Shown piece after piece: positions 33,363-41,905 of a stretch of 64,000 bases of DNA; positions within the stretch are counted from its first letter, which is position 1, and the number at the start of each line of letters is the position of its first letter. The stretch lies in contig NZ_CP063400.1 in NCBI RefSeq assembly GCF_021729865.1, positions 4,216,001 to 4,280,000 of the forward strand, in the 5' to 3' direction. This stretch comes from Hydrogenophaga sp. SL48. Lineage in GTDB: Bacteria; Pseudomonadota; Gammaproteobacteria; Burkholderiales; Burkholderiaceae_C. The position numbers and the translations under genes were made by a program. The notes under the pieces are model-generated. The model ran no database searches. It saw only the letters and a list, made by a program, of their open reading frames with translations, and was not told where the DNA came from.

Positions 33363-33845
33363 ATGACCCCGTTGTGTCGTCACCTTCCCGCCCTGATCGC
33401 CAGCCTGGCCCTGGTGGCCGTGCCGACGCCCAGCCTGGCGGAAAGCATGCTGATCACGGGCGGAGAAACGGCCGGCGCCAGCGCTTCGCTGAACTTCCGC
33501 ATCATCATTCCGCCGATGATGAAGGTCATGGAAAACAGCCACCCGGTGCAGCTCACCGCAGGCGCCAATGGCGACCTGAGCGCCGAGCAGCGGCTGGTGG
33601 TGCTGTCCACCATGAAGCGGGGTTTCTGCGTGACCCTGCGGCTGGCCACCCCCGGCGTGGACCGCTGGCAACTCCACAGCCCACCGGCCCACGGCGTCAG
33701 CCTCACCCCCGTGGAAGATGGCTACCGAATCTGCAGCGCCCGCGCCGGGCGCTACAACCTCGTGCTGCAACACCGGTTCGGCGTCAACGCGCCAGCCCAG
33801 CAGGCCATGCACTGGCCGGTGCAGACCGACATCTCGGCGATCTGA
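33363..33845 (+). CDS. Pilin-like or tip-like secreted protein at the end of the locus
   Basis: 160 residues; ATG at 33363 with GGAG close upstream. Signal peptide about 26 residues (ending PSLAES). The LNFRIIIPP motif near residue 45 matches LDFRVIIPR in the first subunit, so both likely use the same interaction. Two cysteines (GFCVTLRL, YRICSARAG) may pair. The C-terminus lacks the GRVTYT strand of the other subunits, suggesting a chain-ending position. Function inferred from context only. Confidence 0.6.
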   Translation: MTPLCRHLPALIASLALVAVPTPSLAESMLITGGETAGASASLNFRIIIPPMMKVMENSHPVQLTAGANGDLSAEQRLVVLSTMKRGFCVTLRLATPGVDRWQLHSPPAHGVSLTPVEDGYRICSARAGRYNLVLQHRFGVNAPAQQAMHWPVQTDISAI

Positions 33846-33881
33846 CGCGGCCAACGGCGCGCTGCACCCTCCTGCCGACCC

Positions 33882-33905
33882 CACCACGGCAGGCGTGCCG
33901 GGGTG
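33882..33905 (+). terminator. Hairpin at the end of the fimbria-like locus
   Basis: CACCACGGCA-GGCG-TGCCGGGGTG, a 10-bp stem with one mismatch and a 4-nt loop, 37 bp after the last stop. No T-run follows, so termination may need Rho. Confidence 0.4.
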
Positions 33906-34005
33906 ATGCGCCCCACCGTCAAACGCCTGTCGCAACGCCCCTTCAAGATGCAGGGCCACGGGCCGAAGCCGCGGGTTTCTTGTTTTGAATGGAAACAGCG
34001 CGCCC

Positions 34006-34024
34006 CACACGGTGACGCCGTGTG
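34006..34024. promoter_or_regulatory. Inverted repeat upstream of the export-gene promoter
   Basis: CACACGG-TGACG-CCGTGTG, perfect 7-bp arms, about 40 bp upstream of the -24 element. Candidate operator or activator site; binding protein unknown. Confidence 0.35.
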
Positions 34025-34063
34025 CCATGATGCATGTAGCCAAAAGACCACAGGTCGCCACCG

Positions 34064-34079
34064 TGGCCTTGGTCTTGCT
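34064..34079 (+). promoter_or_regulatory. Sigma-54-type promoter of the export/phosphatase unit
   Basis: TGGCCTTGGTCTTGCT: GG at 34065-34066, GC at 34077-34078, exact N10 spacing, with TGGC and TTGCT blocks of the RpoN consensus. The predicted start is near 34090. Weaker than the nrtA promoter because three central positions (ACG) differ. Confidence 0.5.
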
Positions 34080-34178
34080 TCTCCTGCCGTGGTCGCTTTC
34101 ACCCGGGTCCCGGCACACGGGAACACCCGCACATTCACCCACCGGCTTGCGCGCAGGAGTTCAGGGAAACAGGAACAC

Positions 34179-35027
34179 ATGGACATCAAACCAACGCACC
34201 TCCGTGGGCTCGGCCCCCGTGCCAGCCGCCCGCACCCGCGGACCTCCAGGCTGTGGGCGCTGCTGGGCCCGTTTGTCGTGGGCGCGGCGTTCGCCCAGGC
34301 GCCCCTGCAGCCGCTGCTGCAGGAGCCGCTGCAGACCTCCGTGGACAGCAGCCGCCAGCCGACCCACCCCGTGAACGCCGACAGCCCGCCGGCCGCCGGC
34401 ACCACCGCGGGGGCGAGGCCAGCGCCGGCCCCGGGCGAAGCCGCCCCCCTGAACTCGCTCGCCGTGGTCAGCCCGGACTACCGCATCGGCGCCAACGACC
34501 TGCTGGAGTTCGACGTGTTCGGCGTGCCCGACATGCGGCGCTCGGTGCGGGTGAACGCCACCGGCGCCGTGTCGCTTCCACTGATCGGCACGGTGCAGCT
34601 GGCCGGGCTCACGGCCCAGCAGGCCGAAGCCCACCTGGCCAAGAAGTACAGCGAAAACTACCTGCAGAATCCGCAGGTCTCGCTCTTCATCAAAGAGTTC
34701 ACCACGCAGCGCATCACCATCGAGGGCGCGGTCGCCAAGCCGGGCATCTACCCCGTGACGGGGCAGCTCACGCTGCTGCGCGCGCTGGCGCTGGCTGGCG
34801 GGGGCGCCCAGTACGCCCAGCTGAACGAGATCATGCTGTTCCGCAACACCCAGGGCCAGCCTTCCGAACCCAAGGTGTTCGACCTCGACAAGATCCGCGC
34901 GGGCGAGGTGACCGACCCTACCATCCAGTCCGACGACGTGATCGTGGTCAAGCGCAATCCGCAGCGCACCGCGCTGCGGGACTCGCTGTTCCGCGACATC
35001 CTCGACACGCTCAACCCCTTCAAGTGA
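34179..35027 (+). CDS. wza: Polysaccharide export outer-membrane protein (Wza/EpsA family)
   Basis: 282 residues from the ATG at 34179 (AGGAAC 4 nt upstream). N-terminal export signal and a Pro/Ala-rich linker to about residue 95, then the Poly_export domain (DYRIGANDLLEFDVFGVPD to VSLPLIGTVQLAG) and an SLBB domain (QRITIEGAVAKPGIYPV). No lipobox Cys is evident, unlike E. coli Wza, and the protein is shorter, with one SLBB domain. It would form the outer membrane channel or its periplasmic part for exopolysaccharide. Downstream lies the phosphatase gene, 25 bp away. Confidence 0.88.
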   Translation: MDIKPTHLRGLGPRASRPHPRTSRLWALLGPFVVGAAFAQAPLQPLLQEPLQTSVDSSRQPTHPVNADSPPAAGTTAGARPAPAPGEAAPLNSLAVVSPDYRIGANDLLEFDVFGVPDMRRSVRVNATGAVSLPLIGTVQLAGLTAQQAEAHLAKKYSENYLQNPQVSLFIKEFTTQRITIEGAVAKPGIYPVTGQLTLLRALALAGGGAQYAQLNEIMLFRNTQGQPSEPKVFDLDKIRAGEVTDPTIQSDDVIVVKRNPQRTALRDSLFRDILDTLNPFK

Positions 35028-35052
35028 GACGGCCCGGGCCCGACCGGCGGCC

Positions 35053-35877
35053 ATGATCGACCTGCACAGCCACATCCTCCCGGGCATCGATGACGGTGCC
35101 GGGACCCTCGATGTCTCGCTGGAGATGGCGCGCATGGCGGTGGCCGACGGTGTGCACACCATGGCGTGCACACCGCACATCTACCCGGGCATGTACCTGA
35201 ACGACGGCCCCGGCATCGCGCGCCGCCGCGATGCGCTGCAGGCCGAGCTCGACCACGCGGGCATTCCCCTGCAGCTGGTGGTCGGCGCTGACGTGCACCT
35301 CGTGCCGGGCCTGCTGGAGGGCCTGCGAAGCGGCCGCGTGCCCACGCTGAACGGCTCGCGCTACCTGCTGCTCGAACCGTCCCACACCACGCCGCCGCCC
35401 CGGTTCGAAGCGGTCGTCGGCGAGCTGATCGCCGCGGGCTACACGCCCCTCATCACCCACCCCGAACGCCTGACCTGGATCGCCCAGCACCACGCCGTGT
35501 TCCTGCGCCTCGTGCAGCAAGGCGCCTGGATGCAGATCACCGCCGGCGCGCTCACGGGTGTCTTTGGCCCCCGCGCCCGGTACTGGGGTGAACGCCTGAT
35601 CGGCGAGGGCCACGCCCATGTGCTCGCCAGCGACGCCCACTCCACCGGGCGCCGTTGCCCCGGCCTCAGCGAGGCGCTGCACATCGCCCAGCGGTTGCTG
35701 GGCCCGGCCGAGGCCCGGCGCCTCGTGCTCGACCGCCCGCTAGCGGTGATCCAGGACGCGCCGCCGCAGCGCTTCCCGCTGCCCGACATCTTCACCCCAC
35801 CCGAAGGCACCGTGGGTCGCTGGCTCGCCCGGTTTGGGCTGGGGCGGCACAAGCTGCCCGACGCCAGCCCCCGCTGA
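35053..35877 (+). CDS. CpsB/YwqE-type PHP protein-tyrosine phosphatase
   Basis: 274 residues. PHP-fold metal motifs: IDLHSHILPGIDDGA at the start, ACTPHIYPG, LVVGADVHLVPG, and ASDAHSTGRR near the end. These Mn-dependent enzymes dephosphorylate the tyrosine kinase that controls capsule or EPS assembly. They are best known from Gram-positive bacteria; Gram-negative EPS systems often use a low-molecular-weight phosphatase (Wzb) instead. Here it would act on the Wzc-like kinase encoded at 48954. Co-transcribed with the export gene. Confidence 0.88.
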   Translation: MIDLHSHILPGIDDGAGTLDVSLEMARMAVADGVHTMACTPHIYPGMYLNDGPGIARRRDALQAELDHAGIPLQLVVGADVHLVPGLLEGLRSGRVPTLNGSRYLLLEPSHTTPPPRFEAVVGELIAAGYTPLITHPERLTWIAQHHAVFLRLVQQGAWMQITAGALTGVFGPRARYWGERLIGEGHAHVLASDAHSTGRRCPGLSEALHIAQRLLGPAEARRLVLDRPLAVIQDAPPQRFPLPDIFTPPEGTVGRWLARFGLGRHKLPDASPR

Positions 35878-35969
35878 CGCACCAATTGACGGACCGGCGC
35901 CCGCAATCGGGGCCCGAACGTGCAATTTTTCACGACCTTTTGGTGCAGCAGGCCGGCAGCGCGCCCGCT

Positions 35970-36000
35970 GGCCGAGGGTCTTTTTGACCGTCTGTCGGCC
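35970..36000 (+). terminator. Nested hairpin after the phosphatase gene
   Basis: GGCCGA (35970-35975) pairs with TCGGCC (35995-36000) around an inner GGTC-TTTTT-GACC hairpin. Likely ends the wza-phosphatase transcript; no T-run follows the outer stem. Confidence 0.4.
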
Positions 36001-36139
36001 CGCAGGCCGTTTCAAGCACGGCCACAGAAGTGTCACAGTCGGTAAATACCCTGTCAGAACGATGTGTTACTTAAGTTTGGTGCTGCAACGCAACAAATGC
36101 ACCCTTTCGGACTAATACTCGCCCCTCCCTTGCAGCACT

Positions 36140-36156
36140 CTGGCCTGAAGTTTGCT
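36140..36156 (+). promoter_or_regulatory. Sigma-54-type promoter of the main exopolysaccharide unit
   Basis: CTGGCCTGAAGTTTGCT: GG at 36142-36143, GC at 36154-36155, N10 spacing; 15 of 17 consensus positions fit. Predicted start near 36167. This lies after an in-frame ATG at 36159 and so favours the ATG at 36210 as the true start of the priming transferase. Confidence 0.6.
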
Positions 36157-36209
36157 GAATGCTGGTTCAAATCCCACCGTCCACCGGACCGTTGGTCAAC
36201 GAGGTGCCC

Positions 36210-37787
36210 ATGAACGCCCTTCCCTCGCCTTTGTCGCAGGTACCGTCGCCCCAGCCCTCCCCGGAGGGCAGCGGTGACACCGTCGTCTCGATGTACAACG
36301 AACACGACCTGGCCCGCAGCCTCGCCCCCTGGGCGAAACACAGCTCACGCCAGCGGTGGGTCATGGCCCGGCTCATGCTCACCGACCTCAGCGTGCTGTG
36401 GTGCTGTTTCGTCGCGGGCCGCCTGCCGGTCTGGCTGCGTGGCGAGGCGACCTTGCCGAAAGCCATGAACATCTGGTGGGCCGACAACGGCCAGCTCCGC
36501 CTCACGCTCTTCATGGCCATCGCGTTGGGCATGATCGGCTGGATGGGGGCCGTGCAGGGCCACTACACCGCGTACCGCCGCAAGCCCTGGTGGGACGAAG
36601 CGCGCCAGATCATCCAGGTGGTGCTGGCCGCCGCGCTCATCGACGCGATGATCATGTACAGCGCCCAGTGGTCGCTGTCGCGCCTCTGGACCGGTGCCAC
36701 CTGGGCACTCGTCCTGGTGAGCCTGCCGCTGGCGCGCCTGGCCATCCGCAAACGCCTGCTGGCCCAGGGCATGCTGACCCAGCCCTATGTGCTGATCGGT
36801 CACCCCGATGACGTCGAGAAGGCCGCCACCGCCCTCGCCAGCGAGCCCTTGCTGGGCTACAAGCCCGTCGCGGTGGTCTGCCCCCATCCGGGCGAGCGCC
36901 TGGTGGCGTTCAAGGGCGGGCCGGTGGTGGCGCCCACCGCGCTCACGCCGGCCGTGAGGGAGTTTCTGGCCCAGCCCGGCGCCTACCACCTGGTGGGGGT
37001 GCTCGGCATCCGGGACAACAACTGGCTGCGCGAACTCTCGCAGGAACTCATGCTCACCCGCGACGACTTCGTGATGGTGCCCGCCCTGGGCGACCTGCCG
37101 ATGTATGGCATGGAGGCGTCCCACCTCTTCAGCCACGACGTGCTGTTTCTGCGCGCCCGCAACAACCTCAACCGCGTGGGCCCCCAGATCCTCAAGCGGG
37201 CGCTGGACATCGTCGGTTCGGCCGCGGCCCTGCTCGTGCTGTCGCCCCTGTTCGCCTACTTTGCCTGGAAGATCTCCCGCGATGGCGGCAGCCCCTTCTT
37301 TGGCCATGTGCGCGTCGGGCAGAAGGGCCGGCCCTTCAAGTGCTACAAGTTCAGGTCCATGGTGGTCAACGCCCAGGAAGAGCTGAAAAAGCTGCTGGCC
37401 AACGACCCCGAAGCCCGAACCGAGTGGGAGCGGGACTTCAAACTCAGGAACGACCCCCGCATCAGCAAGATCGGCGGCTTCCTCCGCCGCACCAGCTTGG
37501 ACGAACTGCCCCAACTCTGGAACGTGCTGACCGGCGAAATGAGCCTGGTCGGCCCCCGCCCCCTGATCCAGGACGAGCTGGCGCGCTACGGCAAGAACGT
37601 CACTTACTACCTGATGTCCCGGCCCGGGATGACCGGGCTCTGGCAGGTGAGCGGGCGCAGCGACGCCACCTACGTTTCCCGCATCCGTTTCGACGCCTGG
37701 TACGTGCGCAACTGGTCGCTCTGGTACGACCTCGTGATCATGCTGCGCACGGTGCGGGTGGTGCTCAAGCAAGAAGGCGCCGTCTAA
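36210..37787 (+). CDS. Undecaprenyl-phosphate sugar-1-phosphate transferase (WbaP/WcaJ family)
   Basis: 525 residues from the ATG at 36210 (GAGGTG upstream); an ATG at 36159 would add 17 residues but precedes the predicted transcript start. N-terminal region with four or five membrane helices and a CoA-binding-like domain (YVLIGHPDDVEKA), then the catalytic bacterial sugar transferase domain: one membrane-associated helix (ILKRALDIVGSAAALLVLSPLF), KCYKFRSM, RRTSLDELPQLWNVLTGEMS, VGPRPL and the GLWQVSGRS block. It starts repeat-unit assembly by putting glucose- or galactose-1-phosphate on the lipid carrier. Confidence 0.93.
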   Translation: MNALPSPLSQVPSPQPSPEGSGDTVVSMYNEHDLARSLAPWAKHSSRQRWVMARLMLTDLSVLWCCFVAGRLPVWLRGEATLPKAMNIWWADNGQLRLTLFMAIALGMIGWMGAVQGHYTAYRRKPWWDEARQIIQVVLAAALIDAMIMYSAQWSLSRLWTGATWALVLVSLPLARLAIRKRLLAQGMLTQPYVLIGHPDDVEKAATALASEPLLGYKPVAVVCPHPGERLVAFKGGPVVAPTALTPAVREFLAQPGAYHLVGVLGIRDNNWLRELSQELMLTRDDFVMVPALGDLPMYGMEASHLFSHDVLFLRARNNLNRVGPQILKRALDIVGSAAALLVLSPLFAYFAWKISRDGGSPFFGHVRVGQKGRPFKCYKFRSMVVNAQEELKKLLANDPEARTEWERDFKLRNDPRISKIGGFLRRTSLDELPQLWNVLTGEMSLVGPRPLIQDELARYGKNVTYYLMSRPGMTGLWQVSGRSDATYVSRIRFDAWYVRNWSLWYDLVIMLRTVRVVLKQEGAV

Positions 37788-37865
37788 GCCCGATGCCACC
37801 GCCCGCCCGGCCGCGAGGCCCTGCGGGCGACATCGTTTTCAATCCACCCTATGCTGCACTGCAAC

Positions 37866-39350
37866 ATGATCACTCCCGTCATCCTCTGCGGCGGCTCCGG
37901 CACCCGCCTGTGGCCGCTGAGCCGCAAAAGCTTTCCCAAGCAGTTCGTGCCGCTGATCGAGGGCAAGAGCCTGCTGCAGCTGACCCTGCAGCGGGTGGCT
38001 TCGCTCGGGCCCCAGCTCATGGTGGTCGCGTCCGAGGGCCACCGCTTCATGGTCGCCGACGCGCTGCAGGGGGTGCCTGCGGGCACCCAGGCCATCCTGG
38101 AGCCGGCCAGCCGCAACACGGCCGCGGCCATGGCCCTGGCCGCGCTGCAGGCCACCGACAACGGCCAGCCCGACGCGCTGCTGCTGTTCTGCCCGGCCGA
38201 CCAGCACATCCCCGACACCGCCGCCTTCGCCCGCGCGGTGAAGGAAGGCGTGCCCTCGGCCGAGGGCGGCGCCATCGTCACCTTCGGCATCGTGCCGAGC
38301 TTCCCCAGCACCGCCTACGGCTACATCCAGCAAGGCCCGCTGCGCCCGGACGGCACGCTGCAGGTGCAGCGCTTCATCGAGAAGCCGCAAGCCGAGGCCG
38401 CGCAGGCGCTGCTGCTGGGCGGTGGTGTGCTCTGGAACGCCGGCATCTTCCTCTGCCGCGCCAGCGTGCTGCTGCAGGCGCTGGAGCGCCACGCCCCCGA
38501 CATCGTGGCCAGCTGCCGCAAGGCCCTGCCCGCGCCCCCGGCGGCGATGTCGCCACCGGCCCCGGGCGCCGCGCCGCAGTGGATCACCCCCACCGCCCCC
38601 GAGTTCGCCGCCTGCCGTTCGCAGAGCATCGACTACGCCGTCATGGAGCACCACGACAACGTGGCCGTGGTGCCCTTTCCGGGCGCCTGGAGCGACGTGG
38701 GCAGCTGGAACGCCGTGGCCGACCTGACCCACGCCGACGCCGACGGCAACCGCGTGCAGGGCCAGGGGATGACCCACCTGGCGCGCAACACCTTCATCCA
38801 CGCGCCCCACCGCCCCGTGGTCGCGCTCGGCACGCACGACCTGCTGATCATCGACACACCCGACGCGCTGCTCGTGGCCCACAAGGACTGTGTCGAGCAG
38901 GTCAAGGACATCGTGACGCGGCTGCAGGACCAGCAGTGCGCCGAGGCCCTCACCCACCGCAAGGTGGCGCGTCCCTGGGGCTGGTACGACAGCATCGACC
39001 TGGGCGAGCGTTTCCAGGTCAAGCGCATCGGCGTGAAGCCCGGCGCGAGCCTCAGCCTGCAGATGCACCACCACCGCGCCGAACACTGGATCGTCGTCAA
39101 GGGCACGGCCGAGGTCACGCGCGGCAAGGACACGTTCCTGCTTTCGGAAAACCAGTCCACCTACATCCCGGTGGGCGAACTGCACCGCCTGCACAACCCC
39201 GGCAAGATGGAGCTCGAAATGATCGAGGTGCAGTCGGGCAGCTACCTGGGCGAAGACGACATCGTGCGCTTCGAAGACACCTACGGGCGCGCCACCGCGA
39301 CCCGGGCCACACCGCCCGACACCCCGGTGCGGGCCGCCCTCAGCCGATGA
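37866..39350 (+). CDS. manC: Mannose-1-phosphate guanylyltransferase / mannose-6-phosphate isomerase
   Basis: 494 residues from the ATG at 37866, where the family normally begins (MITPVILCGGSGTRLWPLSR); an ATG five codons upstream is possible. N-terminal nucleotidyltransferase domain with GGSGTRLWPLSR and FPKQF, then FIEKP, and a C-terminal cupin isomerase domain with the FQVKRIGVKPGASLSLQMHHH metal block. It makes GDP-mannose, so mannose or a derived sugar is in the polymer. It overlaps the next gene (ATGA). Confidence 0.95.
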   Translation: MITPVILCGGSGTRLWPLSRKSFPKQFVPLIEGKSLLQLTLQRVASLGPQLMVVASEGHRFMVADALQGVPAGTQAILEPASRNTAAAMALAALQATDNGQPDALLLFCPADQHIPDTAAFARAVKEGVPSAEGGAIVTFGIVPSFPSTAYGYIQQGPLRPDGTLQVQRFIEKPQAEAAQALLLGGGVLWNAGIFLCRASVLLQALERHAPDIVASCRKALPAPPAAMSPPAPGAAPQWITPTAPEFAACRSQSIDYAVMEHHDNVAVVPFPGAWSDVGSWNAVADLTHADADGNRVQGQGMTHLARNTFIHAPHRPVVALGTHDLLIIDTPDALLVAHKDCVEQVKDIVTRLQDQQCAEALTHRKVARPWGWYDSIDLGERFQVKRIGVKPGASLSLQMHHHRAEHWIVVKGTAEVTRGKDTFLLSENQSTYIPVGELHRLHNPGKMELEMIEVQSGSYLGEDDIVRFEDTYGRATATRATPPDTPVRAALSR

Positions 39351-40483
39351 AAGTCGCCATCGTTCACTACTGGTGGCTCAGCAACCGCGGCGGCGAAGCC
39401 GTGGTGGCCGCCATCGCCGAGCTCTACCCCGAGGCCGATCTGTATGTGCACGTCTGCGACGAGCCGCTGGTGCGCAAGACCCTGGGGGCGGGCTTCAAGG
39501 GCCGGGTCATCACCACCTTCATCGCCCGCCTGCCGGGTGCGGCGAAGCACTACCAGAAGTACCTGCCGCTGATGCCGGTGGCGCTGGAGCAGCTGGACCT
39601 GTCCGCCTACGACCTGGTGATCAGCAGCGAGTCGGGGCCGGCCAAGGGCGTCATCACCCGGCCGGACGCGCTGCACGTCTGCTACTGCCACTCGCCCATG
39701 CGCTACGTGTGGGACATGTACCCCGCCTACCTCCAGGGCGCGGGCCGGGTCGTGCGCGCGCTGTTCCCGTGGGTGGCGCACTGGCTGCGCGTGTGGGACC
39801 GGGCCTCGGCCGACCGCGTGGACCATTTCGTCGCCAACTCCAGCTTCGTGGCCTCGCGCATCCGCAAGTTCTACCGGCGCGACGCCGAGGTGGTCTACCC
39901 GCCGGTGAACGTGACGGCCTTCGACCACCGCCGCGAGCGCGGCGACTTCTACCTCTGCCTGGGACAGCTCGTGCCGTACAAGCGGGCCGACATGGTGGTG
40001 GAGGTGTTCAACCGGCTCGGGCTGCCCCTGGTGGTGATCGGCGAGGGCGAGCTGCTCGACCGCCTCAAGGCCATCGCCGCGCCCAACGTGCAGCTGATGG
40101 GGCGCCAGGCCTTCAGCGTGGTCAAAGAAAAGCTCGAAACCTGCAAGGCGCTGGTGTTCCCGGGCCTGGAGGATTTCGGCATCGTGCCCGTGGAGGCCAT
40201 GGCCAGCGGCGCCCCCGTGATCGCCTACGGCAAGGGCGGTGCGCTCGACACCATCGTGCACGGCAAGACCGGCATCCTGTTCGACGAGCAGAGCAACAGC
40301 GCCCTGGAAGCCGCGATCCGCGCCTGTGAAGCCGGCCAGCACCGGTTCGACGTGGAGGCGCTGCGCGAACACGCGGCGGGCTTCGACAAGGCCATCTTCC
40401 AGCGCCGGTTCCTCCAGGCCGTGGAGCGTGCGATGGCGGCCCAGAAGGCCCCTCCACCGCAGCACGCCGAGGGATGGAGCTAG
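39347..40483 (+). CDS. GT4 glycosyltransferase, mannosyltransferase-like
   Basis: 378 residues, ATG overlapping the manC stop. GT-B fold, family 4: N-terminal VAIVHYWWLSNRGGEAV, then CYCHSPMRYVWDMY, VVYPPVNV, and C-terminal E-x7-E region (FPGLEDFGIVPVEAMASG). The CYCHSPMRYVWD block is typical of WbaZ/WbpY-like mannosyltransferases using GDP-mannose, in keeping with coupling to manC. Confidence 0.9.
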   Translation: MKVAIVHYWWLSNRGGEAVVAAIAELYPEADLYVHVCDEPLVRKTLGAGFKGRVITTFIARLPGAAKHYQKYLPLMPVALEQLDLSAYDLVISSESGPAKGVITRPDALHVCYCHSPMRYVWDMYPAYLQGAGRVVRALFPWVAHWLRVWDRASADRVDHFVANSSFVASRIRKFYRRDAEVVYPPVNVTAFDHRRERGDFYLCLGQLVPYKRADMVVEVFNRLGLPLVVIGEGELLDRLKAIAAPNVQLMGRQAFSVVKEKLETCKALVFPGLEDFGIVPVEAMASGAPVIAYGKGGALDTIVHGKTGILFDEQSNSALEAAIRACEAGQHRFDVEALREHAAGFDKAIFQRRFLQAVERAMAAQKAPPPQHAEGWS

Positions 40484-40486
40484 GCC

Positions 40487-41905
40487 ATGGAGACCCTGGT
40501 CATCGGTCTGTTCTGGGTGCTGGCGGCGCAAGTGCTGATCGGCAAACCCCGCACGGGCCTCTGCATCTTCTTCGGGTCGCTCCCGTTCGGCGCGCTGGCG
40601 GTCATCCCCACCGCCCTGACCGGCGGCCTCACCCTGACGCCGACCCCGATCATCGCCCTGCTCATCGGCGCCCGGCTGCTGCTGAACCGGCAGGACCGCA
40701 GCTCGCTGGCGGGCATCGCCCTGTCGAAAAACGGCACCGTGTACCTCACGGTCTTCTGGATGATCGCCTGCGCGGCCACGCTGCTGATGCCCCGGATCTT
40801 CGAAAGCGAAGTGACGATCTTCCCCATCCGGTCGTCGGACATGATCGTCGAGGAGCTGCTGCACCCGACCACCCAGAATTTCTCCCAGCTGACCTACCTC
40901 TCGATCTCGGTGTTCGCGGTGTTCTGCTTCGTCCGGCTGACGCACAAGAATTTCAACGTCGCCGACCTGCTCGGGCCGATCCGGCTGGGCGCGCTCATCA
41001 CCGTGGCCACGGGGGCCATCGACTACGCCAGCAACTTCGTCAACCTGAGCGCCCTCCTCGATCCGTTCAGGACCGCCTCGTACGCGCTGCTCACCTCCAA
41101 CGAGGTGTTCGGCAACAAGCGCACCGTCGGGCTGATGCCGGAGGCCTCGTCCTACGGTTCGGTGTGCGTGTTCTTCCTGTCCCTGCTCTATTTCCTGCGC
41201 CTGACCGTTCACAAGGACCCGCTGGGCTACGCCAAGAACATCGGCCTGGTGTTCGCGCTGGTGCTGATGGCGCTGCTCTCCACGTCGTCGGCCGCCATCG
41301 TCTGCGTGGGCGTCTTCCTGGTGCTGGTGGTCGTGGACTGGCTCTGGACCGACGTGAGCATCCGCAAGACCCCGCTCACGAAAACCGCGCTGCTGTGGTG
41401 CTGCGTGCTGTCGTTCGTGGCGCTGTTCCTGTCGTTCCAGCCCAGGCTGCTGAGTGAGCTGTCCGACATCTTCAGCCACATGATTCTCTACAAGAAAGAG
41501 TCCCACTCGTACGAAGAACGGACGCTGTGGACCACCGTCAGCCTGCAGGCCCTGCAAGACACCTACGGGCTGGGCGTGGGCGTGGGGGGCACCCGCACCT
41601 CCAGCTTCCTGGCGGCCCTGTTCAGCAACACTGGCGTGCTGGGCGGACTCTTTTTCATGGCCTTCCTGCTGAAGGCCCTGCTGGGCCGCTGGAGCTACTA
41701 CCGTTCGCCGAGGTTCAGGTCGGTTCAGCGCGGGCTGTTCTTCGCCTTCATCCCGCCCTTTGTCAACCTGCTGCTGGTGGGCACGACGGCCGACTTCGGG
41801 CTGGCCCTGGCCTACCTGCTCGGGATCAAGCTGGGCCTGGTCTCCCGGTACCCGGCGCGCTCCAGCGAGCTGAAGCTGGAACCCCAGCCGCAGGGGGCGA
41901 GATGA
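40487..41905 (+). CDS. wzy: Wzy-like polysaccharide polymerase (O-antigen polymerase/ligase superfamily)
   Basis: 472 residues, about twelve membrane helices, with a long periplasmic loop around residues 320-370 (FSHMILYKKESHSYEERTLWT) that contains the Arg-rich region typical of Wzy/WaaL proteins. It joins repeat units on the periplasmic face. Identified by topology and its place beside the flippase gene; Wzy proteins share little sequence. Start four bases after the previous stop. Confidence 0.8.
   Translation: METLVIGLFWVLAAQVLIGKPRTGLCIFFGSLPFGALAVIPTALTGGLTLTPTPIIALLIGARLLLNRQDRSSLAGIALSKNGTVYLTVFWMIACAATLLMPRIFESEVTIFPIRSSDMIVEELLHPTTQNFSQLTYLSISVFAVFCFVRLTHKNFNVADLLGPIRLGALITVATGAIDYASNFVNLSALLDPFRTASYALLTSNEVFGNKRTVGLMPEASSYGSVCVFFLSLLYFLRLTVHKDPLGYAKNIGLVFALVLMALLSTSSAAIVCVGVFLVLVVVDWLWTDVSIRKTPLTKTALLWCCVLSFVALFLSFQPRLLSELSDIFSHMILYKKESHSYEERTLWTTVSLQALQDTYGLGVGVGGTRTSSFLAALFSNTGVLGGLFFMAFLLKALLGRWSYYRSPRFRSVQRGLFFAFIPPFVNLLLVGTTADFGLALAYLLGIKLGLVSRYPARSSELKLEPQPQGAR

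Larger units (their letters stand above)
33846..34178 (+). other. Intergenic region between the fimbria-like locus and the exopolysaccharide locus
   Basis: No gene seen. It holds a probable terminator hairpin (33882-33905), an inverted repeat (34006-34024) and a sigma-54-type promoter (34064-34079), followed by a 5' leader of about 90 nt to the export gene. Confidence 0.5.
35878..36209 (+). other. Intergenic region upstream of the main exopolysaccharide unit
   Basis: No gene seen. It holds a terminator-like hairpin (35970-36000), an AT-richer stretch with two TGTCA half-repeats (near 36030-36058), and a sigma-54-type promoter (36140-36156). Confidence 0.45.

Noticed and set aside
36160..36186. 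GGTTCAAATCCCACC, resembling the T-loop and 3' end of a tRNA
   Set aside because: The 5-bp T stem does not pair, and no D-loop, anticodon or acceptor 5' half precedes it. It could at most be a short remnant.
37340..39346. Long open frame in front of, and in frame with, the GT4 gene at 39347
   Set aside because: This part overlaps the priming transferase and manC in another frame and has no recognisable domain; only the portion from 39347 is a protein.
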